A stretch of 60,413 nucleotides of DNA. Source: Actinomycetes bacterium. Lineage in GTDB: Bacteria; Actinomycetota; Thermoleophilia; UBA2241. This document shows positions 8,963 to 18,352 of the stretch, in pieces (position 1 is the stretch's first letter; the number at the start of each line of letters is the position of its first letter). Where the stretch lies: NCBI GenBank assembly GCA_029547745.1, contig JAKPOQ010000023.1:1-60413 (forward strand), in the 5' to 3' direction. The notes below the pieces were generated by a model. It did not search any database. It was not told the DNA's origin and saw only the letters and a list, made by a program, of their open reading frames with translations. Made by a program: the position numbers and the translations under genes.

Positions 8963-10231
8963 GTGAGCGGACGTGAGGACGTGCTGGTCGTGGGCGGCGG
9001 TGTGGTCGGTGCCTGCGTCGCGGCGGCGCTGGCGGAGCGGGGCGCCGCCGTGACGCTCCTGGAACGGGAGCCCGAGGTCTGTCCACCTGAGAGCGCTGTC
9101 TTCGCGAACTGCGGCTTGCTCGTGCCCAGCGAGGTCGAACCGCTCGCTCATCCCGGGGCGCTCGGCCAAGGTCTTCGCTGGATGCTGGACACGACGAGCC
9201 CCTTTTACGTCAGACCGCGGGTGAGCCTTGCCCTGATGCGCTGGCTGTGGCTGTTCCGGAGCGCCTGCGCGCCGGAGGCGGCGCAGGCGCACGCGCGGGT
9301 GCTGTTCGAGCTGAGCGCAGCCAGCGCCGCCCTGCATGACGCGCTCGCCGCCGACGGCGGCGAGGCCTGGCACTACCGGCGTAACGGCTGGCTGGCCGTC
9401 TACGAGACCGCCCAGGGCATGGACGCCGCCGCAGCGCAGGCGGCGCGACTGCAGACCCTCGGCGTCCCCAGCGAGGTCCTTTCAGCCGCCGACGTCCGCC
9501 AGCGCGTGCCGCAGGTCCGCCCGGGCAGCGTCGTCGGCGGCGTGCTGACGCCCGAGGACGGGCACATGGACCCGGCCGCCTTCACACGCGCGATGGCGTC
9601 ACGGGCCGAACGCGCCGGGGCGACCATCGCGACGGGGGCCGAGGTGTACGGCTTCGCGAGCGGCGGTCCAGGCGCCGTGCGCGGCGTGCGCACGACCCGC
9701 GGCGACTTCGTCGCCGACCAGGTCGTGCTCGCCGCCGGCGCCTGGACCGCCGCGCTCGCCGGCCAGCTCGGCCTGCGTCTTCCGATCGAGCCGGCCAAGG
9801 GCTACAGCATCGACCTGGCGAGACCGGCCGGCCTCCCTGACACCCCGATCTGCGTGGGCGAGCCGCACGTGGTGCTCACGCCGCTGGGCGACCGACTCAG
9901 ACTCGGCAGTACGCTCGAGCTCTCGGGATGGGACCTGCGCATCCGGCCGCGCCGGCTCACCCATCTCCGTCGCGCCGCGGCCCGTGTGCTCGGCATCGCG
10001 GAGGACGCGCCCGCAGGTCAGGTCTGGCGCGGGCCCCGCCCGCTGACGCCGGACGGGCTGCCCGTCATCGGGCGCAGCCCGCGCCACCCGAACGTCGTCT
10101 TCGCGACAGGCCACTGTATGCTCGGCCTGTCGCTGGGGCCCGTGACCGGCAAGCTGGTGGCGGAACTCTGCGCCGGCGAGACGCCGTCGCACGACCTGGA
10201 GCCGCTGCGCGTCGACCGGTTCGCCCTCTGA
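8963..10231 (+). CDS. FAD-dependent amino-acid dehydrogenase/oxidase (DadA-like, DAO family)
   Basis: N-terminal Rossmann VLVVGGGVVGACVAAALAERGAAVTLLERE, C-terminal GPRPLTPDGLPVIGRSP...FATGHCMLGLSLGP. GTG start with GAGGAGGGGG upstream. Confidence 0.88.
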   Translation: MSGREDVLVVGGGVVGACVAAALAERGAAVTLLEREPEVCPPESAVFANCGLLVPSEVEPLAHPGALGQGLRWMLDTTSPFYVRPRVSLALMRWLWLFRSACAPEAAQAHARVLFELSAASAALHDALAADGGEAWHYRRNGWLAVYETAQGMDAAAAQAARLQTLGVPSEVLSAADVRQRVPQVRPGSVVGGVLTPEDGHMDPAAFTRAMASRAERAGATIATGAEVYGFASGGPGAVRGVRTTRGDFVADQVVLAAGAWTAALAGQLGLRLPIEPAKGYSIDLARPAGLPDTPICVGEPHVVLTPLGDRLRLGSTLELSGWDLRIRPRRLTHLRRAAARVLGIAEDAPAGQVWRGPRPLTPDGLPVIGRSPRHPNVVFATGHCMLGLSLGPVTGKLVAELCAGETPSHDLEPLRVDRFAL

Positions 10232-10259
10232 GGACCGCTGCAGCGCGCCGACGGGCGCC

Positions 10260-10946
10260 TCACGCGATGATCGTCTCGTAAACGGCGCGCCAGTCCGAGA
10301 GGTCGGGGAAGACGTGGTCCGGCGCATGCGCGGCGAGCTCCTCCACGGAATGCGTCCCGGTCGCCACGGCGATGGTCTTGACGCCGAGCGCCGCGCCGCA
10401 CCCGATGTCGGCCGGCGTGTCGCCGACCACGACGATCCCTTTGCCCGTGAAGCGCCGGCCAGTGAGCCGCTCGGCGCGGCGCACGGCGATCGCCGGAAGG
10501 TCGGGCCGCCGGCTTGAGTCCGAGCCGTAGGCGCCGACCTTGAAGAGCGACGCCATGCCCGTCGGCGCCAGCTTGACCGCCGCGCCCTCGGCGACGTTGC
10601 CGGTGAGCAGACCGAGCACGACGCGGCGATCGGCGGCCAGCGCCGTCACCAGCTCGCGCACCCCCGGGAGCACCTCGACGCGATCGCCGGCGACCTCGTC
10701 GCGCAGACGGGCGACGTAGCGCCGCAGGCACTCGCCGAGGCCAGCGGCGACACGCTCCGGCGGCACGCCCCAGCGCGTCGCCAGGTCGTGCACGATAGCG
10801 GGATCGGTGCGTCCGTGGAAGGTGTAGCCGTCGAGCCGCCCCGTCACGCCGAACGTGTCCCCGATGGCGGCGAAGATGGCGCGCCCGCCGGCGCCGTGCG
10901 CGTCGATGAGCGTACAGTCGATGTCGAAGAGGACGAGGCGCTGCAT
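10260..10946 (-). CDS. HAD-superfamily hydrolase (phosphoglycolate phosphatase-like)
   Basis: LVLFDIDCTLIDAHGAG (motif I), LLTGN, VVGDTPADIGCG (motif IV). Confidence 0.88.
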   Translation of the reverse strand: MQRLVLFDIDCTLIDAHGAGGRAIFAAIGDTFGVTGRLDGYTFHGRTDPAIVHDLATRWGVPPERVAAGLGECLRRYVARLRDEVAGDRVEVLPGVRELVTALAADRRVVLGLLTGNVAEGAAVKLAPTGMASLFKVGAYGSDSSRRPDLPAIAVRRAERLTGRRFTGKGIVVVGDTPADIGCGAALGVKTIAVATGTHSVEELAAHAPDHVFPDLSDWRAVYETIIA

Positions 10947-10986
10947 GGCCGGACCAGTCTACGACGGGCCGGCCATGCAGCGCCTC
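10935..10986 (-). repeat. Perfect 18-bp inverted repeat containing the HAD start codon
   Basis: GAGGCGCTGCATGGCCGG-N16-CCGGCCATGCAGCGCCTC. The HAD ATG (10946-10944) is in one arm. Confidence 0.85.
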
Positions 10987-11042
10987 CCGGCAGTACGCCG
11001 ACTGCGCGTCGCACCCCGCCGCAGACCCGGACGGCGCCTCCC

Positions 11043-11447
11043 TCACCCTCTGAGCAGAAGGAGGGGCACGGTCGTGCTGTGGCGCACGTGCTCGGCGGTG
11101 CTGCCGAGCACGAGACGCTTCGCCCAGCCGTGCCCATGCGTGGCCATCGCGATGAGATCGGCGCCGAGCTCCTCGGCCTGTTGCACGATGACCTCGCCCG
11201 GCTCGCCGGCGACGACCCTGGTCATGACGTCGACGCCGCGCGCGCGAAGGGCTTCGGCCGCGCGCGCGACGTCGGCCTCCGCGTCCGCCAGCTCACAGGC
11301 GCGCTCGTCGCGGGTGTGGAAGTGCGCCACGCGCAACAGGATCACCTTGGCGCCGCACAGCGACGCCAGCTTGGCGACGTGCTCGAGAGCCGGCGCGTCC
11401 GCCTCCGTCCCCTCGATCGGCACCAGGATCCGCTCGTACAGTCCCAT
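11043..11447 (-). CDS. Universal stress protein (UspA family)
   Basis: YERILVPIEGTEADAPALEHV...GADLIAMATHGHGWAKRLVLGSTAEHVRHSTTVPLLLLR. Confidence 0.92.
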   Translation of the reverse strand: MGLYERILVPIEGTEADAPALEHVAKLASLCGAKVILLRVAHFHTRDERACELADAEADVARAAEALRARGVDVMTRVVAGEPGEVIVQQAEELGADLIAMATHGHGWAKRLVLGSTAEHVRHSTTVPLLLLRG

Positions 11448-11451
11448 CGTC

Positions 11452-12765
11452 TCAACCCCCGAAGAAGGTCGCGTACAACATGAACACGTTCAGCCCGATG
11501 ATGATGCCCGCCAGTACGAGACCGGTCACCGTCTGCACAGGCCCCGTGCGCTCCCCGCCCATCACACGCCGGCTGCGCACGAGCCACAGCAGCGGCAGCA
11601 TGGTGAACGGCAGTTGGACGCTGAGCACGACCTGGCTCACGATGAGCGTCTGGTACGGGTCCGTCGCCAGCGCGATCACGACCATGGCGGGGATCGAGGT
11701 CGCCACGAGCCCGATGCGGTACGCCGCGCTCCTCGGATCCTCCGGCAAGCCCAGGTACCCGGTGACGACGTTCGCCTCGGCCAGCGACGAGGTGATCGAT
11801 GAAGCGAGACCGGCGACCAGCAGGGCGAGACCGAAGAGGAAGCGGGCCACGGGCCCGACCAGGGGCTGCAGGGTATCCGCGGCCTGCTCGATGCTCGTGA
11901 CCTCGACGCCGTGGCGGAAGAACACGGCAGCAGCGACGATGATCATCGCCGAGTTCACGAGCCAGCCCATGCCCATGGCGAGGGTCGTGTCGATGAGCTC
12001 GAAGTTCATCAGCCGACGACGGGTCTCGGGCCTCATATCCCACTCGCGGGACTGGATGACGTTCGAATGCACGTAGATGTTGTGCGGCATGACGATCGCC
12101 CCCAGCATGCCGAGCGCGACGAGGATGCTGGCCCGGTCGAGCGACGGCACGGCCCAGTGGGGCGCCGCCGTCGCCCAGTCCGGACTGACGAGGAACAACT
12201 CGATCACGTAGCAGCCGGCGATGATCGCGAGGAAGACGACGATCATGCGCTCAAGGCGGTGGTACTGCTGCCCCAATATGGCGAGGAACACGAGGGCGAC
12301 CGTGAGCGGCGCGCCGAGCCAGAGCGGCAGGCCGAAGAGGATGAAGAAGCCGAGGGCCGCGCCCAGGTACTCGGCGAGGTCCGTGGCCATGCAAGCGACG
12401 ACGATCGTCACGCCGGCGACCCAGGCGACGGGCTTGGGGAGGTGGGCGCGCACGTTGGCCGCCAGCGAGCGGCCCGTCACGATGCCGAGCTTCGCCGACA
12501 GATGCTGGAGGAAGATCAGCATGAGCGTGCTCAGCGAGACGACCCACAGCAGGTCGTAGCCGAACTGCGAACCGCCGGCGATGTTCGTCGCCCAGTTTCC
12601 CGGGTCGATGAACCCGATGGTGACGATGAACCCCGGACCCAGGTAGCGCAGCAGCTCGCGCGAGAACAGGTCGTGGAAGAACCCGCCCGCCGGTCGGGCG
12701 GGAGAAGGCGGTGTGGCGACGTGTCCGGCGCGGGTCTCCAGGGCGGCTCGTTTCGTCCGCTGCAA
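11452..12765 (-). CDS. NRAMP-family divalent metal (Mn/Fe) transporter
   Basis: FIDPGNWATN and MPHNIYVHS metal-site motifs, about 11 TM segments. Confidence 0.92.
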   Translation of the reverse strand: MQRTKRAALETRAGHVATPPSPARPAGGFFHDLFSRELLRYLGPGFIVTIGFIDPGNWATNIAGGSQFGYDLLWVVSLSTLMLIFLQHLSAKLGIVTGRSLAANVRAHLPKPVAWVAGVTIVVACMATDLAEYLGAALGFFILFGLPLWLGAPLTVALVFLAILGQQYHRLERMIVVFLAIIAGCYVIELFLVSPDWATAAPHWAVPSLDRASILVALGMLGAIVMPHNIYVHSNVIQSREWDMRPETRRRLMNFELIDTTLAMGMGWLVNSAMIIVAAAVFFRHGVEVTSIEQAADTLQPLVGPVARFLFGLALLVAGLASSITSSLAEANVVTGYLGLPEDPRSAAYRIGLVATSIPAMVVIALATDPYQTLIVSQVVLSVQLPFTMLPLLWLVRSRRVMGGERTGPVQTVTGLVLAGIIIGLNVFMLYATFFGG

Positions 12766-12869
12766 CTCTACCCCAGGCGGCGCTCAGAGCTTGAGCGGAG
12801 GCGCGACAGAGGCCAGTCCGCTCTGCCGACGCGGGCCTGCACCCCGACGCGACGACGACCGGGCGCCTG

Positions 12870-12896
12870 TTGACGGACGACTGAGCGTGGTATCAT
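12870..12896 (+). promoter_or_regulatory. Candidate promoter of arsR-cadA
   Basis: TTGACG at 12870-12875, TATCAT at 12891-12896, 15-bp spacer (short). Confidence 0.4.
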
Positions 12897-12913
12897 ATGA
12901 ACGCCTGTTCATA
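12896..12913 (+). promoter_or_regulatory. ArsR/SmtB-type operator
   Basis: Perfect palindrome TATGAAC-GCCT-GTTCATA (TGAA-N6-TTCA core) between the -10 and the SD AAAGGAGG of the ArsR gene. Confidence 0.7.
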
Positions 12914-12930
12914 CAATCAAAGGAGGACGG

Positions 12931-13392
12931 GTGACCTCGAACCAGCCGGCGATCTGCGACAGGAGCGAGCGCGACGACCTCGACCGCTGCGACGTGGTCG
13001 TCGTCGACGCGCAGCGCGTGCGCGAGGTGCGGGAGCGCCTCGTGACGGCCGCCACGGCGGAGCGCATGGCGGCCGTCTTCAAGGTGCTCGCCGATCCGAG
13101 CCGCTGCCGGCTCGTCGCGGCCCTCATCGAGGCGGGCGAGCTCTGCGTCTGCGACCTCGCCGCGACGGTGGGCATGAGCCAGTCGAGCGTCTCCCATCAC
13201 CTGCGCGTGCTGCGCGCGTTCGACCTCGTGCGCGCGCGGCGCGAGGGCCGCTCCGTCTTCTACCGGCCCGACGACGAGCACATCCGACAGCTCCTCGAGA
13301 TCACCCGCGAGCACGTGCAGCACGAGCGTGGCCGCCGGGCGGTCGATACGCCGGCGGACGCCACCCCCGCCACGACGCCGAGGCAGACGTGA
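12931..13392 (+). CDS. ArsR/SmtB-family metal-sensing repressor, CadC-like
   Basis: Winged HTH (VLADPSRCRLVAALIEAGELCVCDLAATVGMSQSSVSHHLRVLR), ELCVCDL metal motif, C-terminal DEH...EH alpha5-type site. Confidence 0.92.
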   Translation: MTSNQPAICDRSERDDLDRCDVVVVDAQRVREVRERLVTAATAERMAAVFKVLADPSRCRLVAALIEAGELCVCDLAATVGMSQSSVSHHLRVLRAFDLVRARREGRSVFYRPDDEHIRQLLEITREHVQHERGRRAVDTPADATPATTPRQT

Positions 13393-15848
13393 GCGAACGC
13401 ACGGTAGACCTCGCCCTCGTCCTGCCTCGCGCCAGCGACTGCACCGGCTGCGTGGACGAGGTGAGCAGAGAGCTTGCCCGTCTGGAGGGCATCGAGACCG
13501 TGGAGCCCGACCTCACGCGCGGCCTGCTCCGCATCAGCCACGACGCGACGCTCCTCAGCGACGAGGACGTCGTGCGCCTCGCACGTCGCATCGGGACGGC
13601 CACGCACTGCGCAGCCCACTGCCCGTTCCCTGTCCACGACCACGGGCCCCTCGACCTTACCGCGCCGGGGGCGCCCGCGCGCGAGCGTCGCCTGCTGCAC
13701 GTCACCGGCATGGACTGTGCCGACTGCGCCGCCAAACTGCAGAACGCCTTGCGCAAGGAGGAGGGCGTCGCCGAGGCCGACGTCAACTTCGGTGCGGCGA
13801 CGCTGTCCGTGGTCCTCGACCCGTCGGTCACCGACCTGGACCGCGTCTTTCGCGCCGTCCGCCGCCTGGGCTACGACACGGTCGAACGGCGGGCGGCGGC
13901 CGGCGGATCACGAGCGGGAGAGGAGGCGGGCGCCGCGGCGGGGGCGACTGCGCCGGAGTCCGGCGCGTCACCCGCCGCCACGCCCGCCTCCCGGAGCCTC
14001 TGGTCCACCGACCGCCGCGCCCGCTTCGTCATCGCCTCGGGCGTCCTCGTCGCCGCCGGGTTCCTGGCCGACCTACTGGCGCCGGCGGCGGCGCCGTTCC
14101 TCTTCGCCGCCGCCGCCCTCATCGGCGGCGGACCCGTCGCCAGGGCCGCCTTCTTCTCCCTGCGCGCGCGCCAGGTCGACATCAACGTGCTGATGAGCAT
14201 CGCCATCGTCGGCGCGATGGCGATCGGGGCGTGGTCCGAGGCGGGGCTCGTCGCCTTTCTCTTCAGCCTCGGCACCGTGCTTCAGACGGCGACACTCGAG
14301 CGGACACGACGCGCCATCTCCGGGCTCATGGACCTGACGCCGCCCGTGGCCACAGTGATCCGGGACGGCGCCGAGGTCGTCGTGCCGGCCGCCGAGGTCG
14401 CCGTCGGCGAGATCATCGTCGCCCGCCCCGGCGAGCGACTTGCCGTGGACGGCGTGGTACTCGCCGGGGTCGCCTCGGCGAACGAGGCAGCGATCACCGG
14501 CGAGCCGCTGCCCGTGACGAAGGGTCCCGGGGACACGGTCTTCGCCGGGTCCGTCCTCGAGGGCGGCGCGCTACGCGTGCGTACGACGGCGACGGCCGCC
14601 GACACCACCGTCGCCAAGATCGTCCACCTCGTGGAGGAGGCGCAGGCGACGCGCGCCCCAGCCCAGGCGATCGTCGACCGCTTTGCGGCGCGCTACACAC
14701 CGGCCGTGATCGCCCTCGCGGCCGCCGTCGTCCTCGTGCCGCCGCTCGTCTTCGGCGGGGCGTGGGGCACGTGGATCTACCGCGGCCTCGCGCTGCTGAT
14801 CGTCTCCTGTCCGTGCGCGCTGGTGATCTCGACGCCGGTGAGCATCCTCGCCGCTCTCGGCAACGCGACACGGCACGGGGTCCTGGTCAAGGGCGGCACG
14901 TACCTCGAGCAGGCCGCCTACCTGCGGGTCGTCGCCTTCGACAAGACCGGTACGCTCACCGAGGGACGTCCTGAGGTCAGTGACGTCGTCGCCCTGAACG
15001 GGTGGAGCCGCGACGACGTGCTGCGCCTCGCCGCCGCCGTCGAACGCGACAGCGAGCACGCCCTGGCGCGCGCCATCGTCGTCGCGGCCGGCGGGGATGG
15101 ACATCGCGAGGTGCGCCGCTTTCGCTCGCTGGCCGGGCTGGGCGTGCGGGCCGAGGTCGACGGGCGGCAGGTCGCCGTGGGCCGCCCTGAGCTGCTCGGC
15201 CCGCACGCCAGCGACCCGGCCCTCGTCGCGAGCCTCGCGCGTCTCGAGGCCGAGGGCAAGACCGCTGTCGCCGTCGGCGACGAGCGCGGCGCCCTCGGCG
15301 TCATCGCCGTCAGCGACCCTCTGCGGCCCATGGCGCCGGCTGCCCTGGCCGGCCTCCGCGAGGCCGGCGTCGACCGCCTCGTCATGCTCACCGGAGACAA
15401 CGCGGCGACCGCCGCGGCGGTCGCGAAAGCGGCCGGCGTCGACGACGTCCGCGCCGGCCTCATGCCCGCCGACAAGGTCGTCGCGGTGCGCGAGCTCCGT
15501 GAGCGTCACGGTGCCGTCGCCATGGTCGGCGACGGCGTCAACGACGCCCCGGCGCTCGCCGCCGCGGACCTCGGCATCGCCATGGGGGCGGCCGGTACGG
15601 ACGCGGCGCTCGACACCGCCGACATCGCCCTCATGGGCGACGACCTGACGGCCCTTCCGCTGCTTCTGCGCCTCTCGCGACGTACCGGGCGCATCATCAG
15701 GCAGAACATCGCCGTCTCGATCGTCATCAAGGCGGTGTTCCTCGTGCTCGCGCCGCTCGGACTCACAAGCCTCTGGCTGGCCGTCTTCGCCGACATGGGG
15801 ACGTCGCTACTGGTGACAGGCAACGGTCTGCGTCTGCACCGCGACTGA
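13389..15848 (+). CDS. cadA: Heavy-metal P1B-type ATPase (CadA/ZntA-like)
   Basis: HMA domain (HVTGMDCADCAAKLQ), SCPCALVISTP, DKTGTLTEG, MVGDGVNDAPALAAADLGIAMG. GTG start overlaps the ArsR TGA (GTGA). Confidence 0.94.
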   Translation: MSERTVDLALVLPRASDCTGCVDEVSRELARLEGIETVEPDLTRGLLRISHDATLLSDEDVVRLARRIGTATHCAAHCPFPVHDHGPLDLTAPGAPARERRLLHVTGMDCADCAAKLQNALRKEEGVAEADVNFGAATLSVVLDPSVTDLDRVFRAVRRLGYDTVERRAAAGGSRAGEEAGAAAGATAPESGASPAATPASRSLWSTDRRARFVIASGVLVAAGFLADLLAPAAAPFLFAAAALIGGGPVARAAFFSLRARQVDINVLMSIAIVGAMAIGAWSEAGLVAFLFSLGTVLQTATLERTRRAISGLMDLTPPVATVIRDGAEVVVPAAEVAVGEIIVARPGERLAVDGVVLAGVASANEAAITGEPLPVTKGPGDTVFAGSVLEGGALRVRTTATAADTTVAKIVHLVEEAQATRAPAQAIVDRFAARYTPAVIALAAAVVLVPPLVFGGAWGTWIYRGLALLIVSCPCALVISTPVSILAALGNATRHGVLVKGGTYLEQAAYLRVVAFDKTGTLTEGRPEVSDVVALNGWSRDDVLRLAAAVERDSEHALARAIVVAAGGDGHREVRRFRSLAGLGVRAEVDGRQVAVGRPELLGPHASDPALVASLARLEAEGKTAVAVGDERGALGVIAVSDPLRPMAPAALAGLREAGVDRLVMLTGDNAATAAAVAKAAGVDDVRAGLMPADKVVAVRELRERHGAVAMVGDGVNDAPALAAADLGIAMGAAGTDAALDTADIALMGDDLTALPLLLRLSRRTGRIIRQNIAVSIVIKAVFLVLAPLGLTSLWLAVFADMGTSLLVTGNGLRLHRD

Positions 15849-15900
15849 CGCGTCTCGGCTCGCCGCTGGCGTCCGGGGTCGGACGCTCTCGCCGCTGCGG

Positions 15901-16269
15901 CTAGAAGGCCACGCCGCTGCGCTGCGGGTCCTCGACGAGCGCCTCGTACAGCACTTCGAACGGCCCGCTGGCAAGGATCGACTGCAGCGACGCGTAGACG
16001 CGCTGGACGGGCTCGGCCCGATAGAACTCGTCGTGGGCCTCGATGGAGTCCCACACGGTCTCGAAGATGAAGTGGACGTCGCCGAGAGCGGCCTCGCGGT
16101 CTTGGTCGCGCAAGGCGCTGGCCAGCGGCGACATGCCGAACGAGCGCAGGACGCGGTGCCCGCAGTGACCCGCAGCCGACGACACGAGCACAGCGAGATC
16201 CTGCAAGGCGTGTTCGGCACGATGTTCCGTGCCCTTGCGAACGCTGAACATCGTCTGGCCGATGATCAT
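15901..16269 (-). CDS. Antibiotic-biosynthesis-monooxygenase-like / dimeric alpha-beta barrel small protein
   Basis: MIIGQTMFSVRKGTEHRAEHALQDLAVLVSSAAGHCGHRVLRSF...DVHFIFETVWDSIEAHDEFYRAE pattern. Confidence 0.55.
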   Translation of the reverse strand: MIIGQTMFSVRKGTEHRAEHALQDLAVLVSSAAGHCGHRVLRSFGMSPLASALRDQDREAALGDVHFIFETVWDSIEAHDEFYRAEPVQRVYASLQSILASGPFEVLYEALVEDPQRSGVAF

Positions 16270-16462
16270 CTCGCGTACTCCCCTTCGAGCGCTGCCGCCC
16301 TCTGACTCTTCCCTACTGTAACGCGAAAGGAACGGCCGTGCCTCTCCTTCCAGGTCAATGTGTACCCAGCTTTGGCGAAGGGATGTCCACCGGCGGGCCG
16401 CGGCCGGTACCGCGGGAGAACGCAGCGCCGAGCGTGAGTCTGACGAAGCCGGCGGCCGCGGC

Positions 16463-16915
16463 TCAGCGAGCGACGTCGCGCAAGCCTGCGCTGAGCGCCG
16501 CTGGTCTGAACGCCTCGTCGCCCTCGGCCATCCAGACGACCTTGCCGGCACGGTCGACGATGACAGCGCGCGGCTCAAGGCTGCCGCCCGGCCCTACGGC
16601 ACCGTATCCCTTGGCTACCGCGCCCGCGTCCGGCAGCAACGGCACCGCCGCCTCCGGCGCTTCTTCCATCCACCGTGCCAGCTCGTCACGACCGCCGTCG
16701 CTGAGCACGAGGACCTGGCCGCGCAGACCCCAGAGCGCGTCGGCCGCCTTGCTCAGGGCATCGATGCGCCGGGGTGCGTCGGGGGTCGACGCGGGCATGA
16801 ACACCAGCACCGGGAACCAGTCGCCGCGGTACTGCCTGAGGCTGATCTCGCTGCCGTCGAGGGCGGTGAGGACGAAGGCCGGCGCTTCACGGCCGACACC
16901 GAACGCGTAGCCCAC
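16463..16915 (-). CDS. Peroxiredoxin-like redoxin (AhpC/TSA-type fold)
   Basis: VGREAPAFVLTALDGSEISLRQYRGDWFPVLVFMPAS...YGAVGPGGSLEPRAVIVDRAGKVVW. GTG start after AGGAGG. No obvious peroxidatic Cys. Confidence 0.7.
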   Translation of the reverse strand: MGYAFGVGREAPAFVLTALDGSEISLRQYRGDWFPVLVFMPASTPDAPRRIDALSKAADALWGLRGQVLVLSDGGRDELARWMEEAPEAAVPLLPDAGAVAKGYGAVGPGGSLEPRAVIVDRAGKVVWMAEGDEAFRPAALSAGLRDVAR

Positions 16916-16981
16916 CTGGAGGACCTCCTGGACGTGGCCGGACGGGGTCCGACTGCCTGATGACGGCAGTCTATCAAACGC

Positions 16982-17022
16982 CGGGGAGGGGGCGGCCACC
17001 GCCGGCGGCCGCCCCCTCCCCG
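16982..17022 (-). terminator. Perfect 16-bp GC hairpin downstream of rubrerythrin
   Basis: CGGGGAGGGGGCGGCC-N9-GGCCGCCCCCTCCCCG; no T-tract. Confidence 0.55.
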
Positions 17023-17055
17023 TCCCAGCGTCGATCCGCTCGAACTCGAGTCGGC

Positions 17056-17601
17056 TCAGAACTCCCGGAAGTAGCCCCCCGCGGTGCCGCAGCGCGGGCA
17101 CTCGCGCGGGGCGTCGCCGATGACCGTATGACCGCACACCGGACACACCCACACAGCTGTCGCCTCGAGGTCTCTCTTGCCCTCGACCCCCTTCAGGGTG
17201 CGGTCGTATATCTCCTGATGGTCCTTCTCGGCCCTGAGGGCGTAGCGGATACTGGTCCGCGCCGACTCGTTGCCCTGCATCGCAGCCACGGCATCGTAGG
17301 CGGGGTACATCTCGTCGATCTCAAAAGTCTCCCCGCCCCACGCCGACTTGAGGTTCTCGGCCGTGGAGCCGATCATGCCGAGCACGCTCAGATGGTTGCG
17401 GGCATGCGTGCTCTCGGCGAAGGCGACCGCGCGGAAGAGGCGGGCGACGTTCGGGTACCCCTCGTTGTCGGCGACGTCGGCGAACGCCAAGTACTTCTGC
17501 GAGGCCTGGCTCTCGCCGGCCAGCGCCGCCTTGAGGTTCTCCGCCGTCATCGCCCCTCTGTCGTCGGGCTCCGGCGGGCTGCAAAGGAACGGGTGCTCCA
17601 T
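17056..17601 (-). CDS. Rubrerythrin
   Basis: Ferritin-like diiron helices (ENLKAALAGESQASQKYLAFA...AVAFAESTHARNHL) plus rubredoxin-like WVCPVCGHTV...CPRCGT. Confidence 0.94.
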   Translation of the reverse strand: MEHPFLCSPPEPDDRGAMTAENLKAALAGESQASQKYLAFADVADNEGYPNVARLFRAVAFAESTHARNHLSVLGMIGSTAENLKSAWGGETFEIDEMYPAYDAVAAMQGNESARTSIRYALRAEKDHQEIYDRTLKGVEGKRDLEATAVWVCPVCGHTVIGDAPRECPRCGTAGGYFREF

Positions 17602-17736
17602 GGCGCGGACGCCTCCTTTCGCGGGCGCCGACGACGCGGGTGCGTCGCGGCCGGCCCGCGTGTCTCCATGACGCATGCTCCAGACGCGCGGACTGCACCT
17701 ATCGTACCAACCCTCGCCACGGGGCCCGGGTCCCCA

Positions 17737-17775
17737 GACGCGGCCGCCGTGCACGGATCAGGCGGCGGCCGCGTC
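17737..17775 (-). terminator. 12-bp inverted repeat overlapping the stop of the 17774-18202 gene
   Basis: GACGCGGCCGCC-N15-GGCGGCCGCGTC. Confidence 0.4.
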
Positions 17776-18202
17776 AGGCAGCGGCCGCGTCCCTGCTCAG
17801 CGCCGGGACCAGGCGATGCAGTACCGCGTGGATCTGCTGCTTGCTCGAATAGTCGAGGAGCGCGTAGTAGACGCCGGGGTAGGCCTCGCTGCGCGTGAAC
17901 TGACCGAGGTCCACGGTATGCCCGGCGGCGATCAGCTCCAGCGCCTGGTCGCGGTCGACGGCGAGCAGGGCCGCCGTCGCCGGCACCGCGGCGTCGCCGC
18001 AGAGTTCGGCGATGTCGGCCGGGTAGCTCCAGTGCGAGAGGACGACCGGTGTGCCGCCGACCTCGCTGCGTACGAGGCGCACGCCGGGCTCGACCTCGCC
18101 GCCGAACTCGAAGTGGCGACGCTCCTCGCCGCGGGCGATACGGACCGCGAGCGCCACGCGGTCGAGCTTCTCGTGGAACCTGGTCGGGACTTGACGTGCC
18201 AT
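17774..18202 (-). CDS. Hypothetical protein (142 aa)
   Basis: ATG start with TGAGGAGGAACCGTC upstream on the minus strand; protein-like composition; no family recognised. Confidence 0.6.
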   Translation of the reverse strand: MARQVPTRFHEKLDRVALAVRIARGEERRHFEFGGEVEPGVRLVRSEVGGTPVVLSHWSYPADIAELCGDAAVPATAALLAVDRDQALELIAAGHTVDLGQFTRSEAYPGVYYALLDYSSKQQIHAVLHRLVPALSRDAAAA

Positions 18203-18352
18203 GACGGTTCCTCCTCACGTCCCGCGCTTGCGGAGCCACAGGCCGTGACTCGCGTTCGGCAGCGTCCTTCCCGCCCGGCCTGCGCGGTAAACCGCACAGA
18301 GGTAGTGGAAAGCTTCGAGGACGCCGGCGGGTCGGGGAGGGTCGCCCTACGC

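Noticed and set aside
12897-15848. 983-aa ORF that would extend CadA upstream through arsR
   Set aside because: The upstream part is off-frame translation of arsR; the GTG at 13389 overlapping the arsR stop is the natural start.
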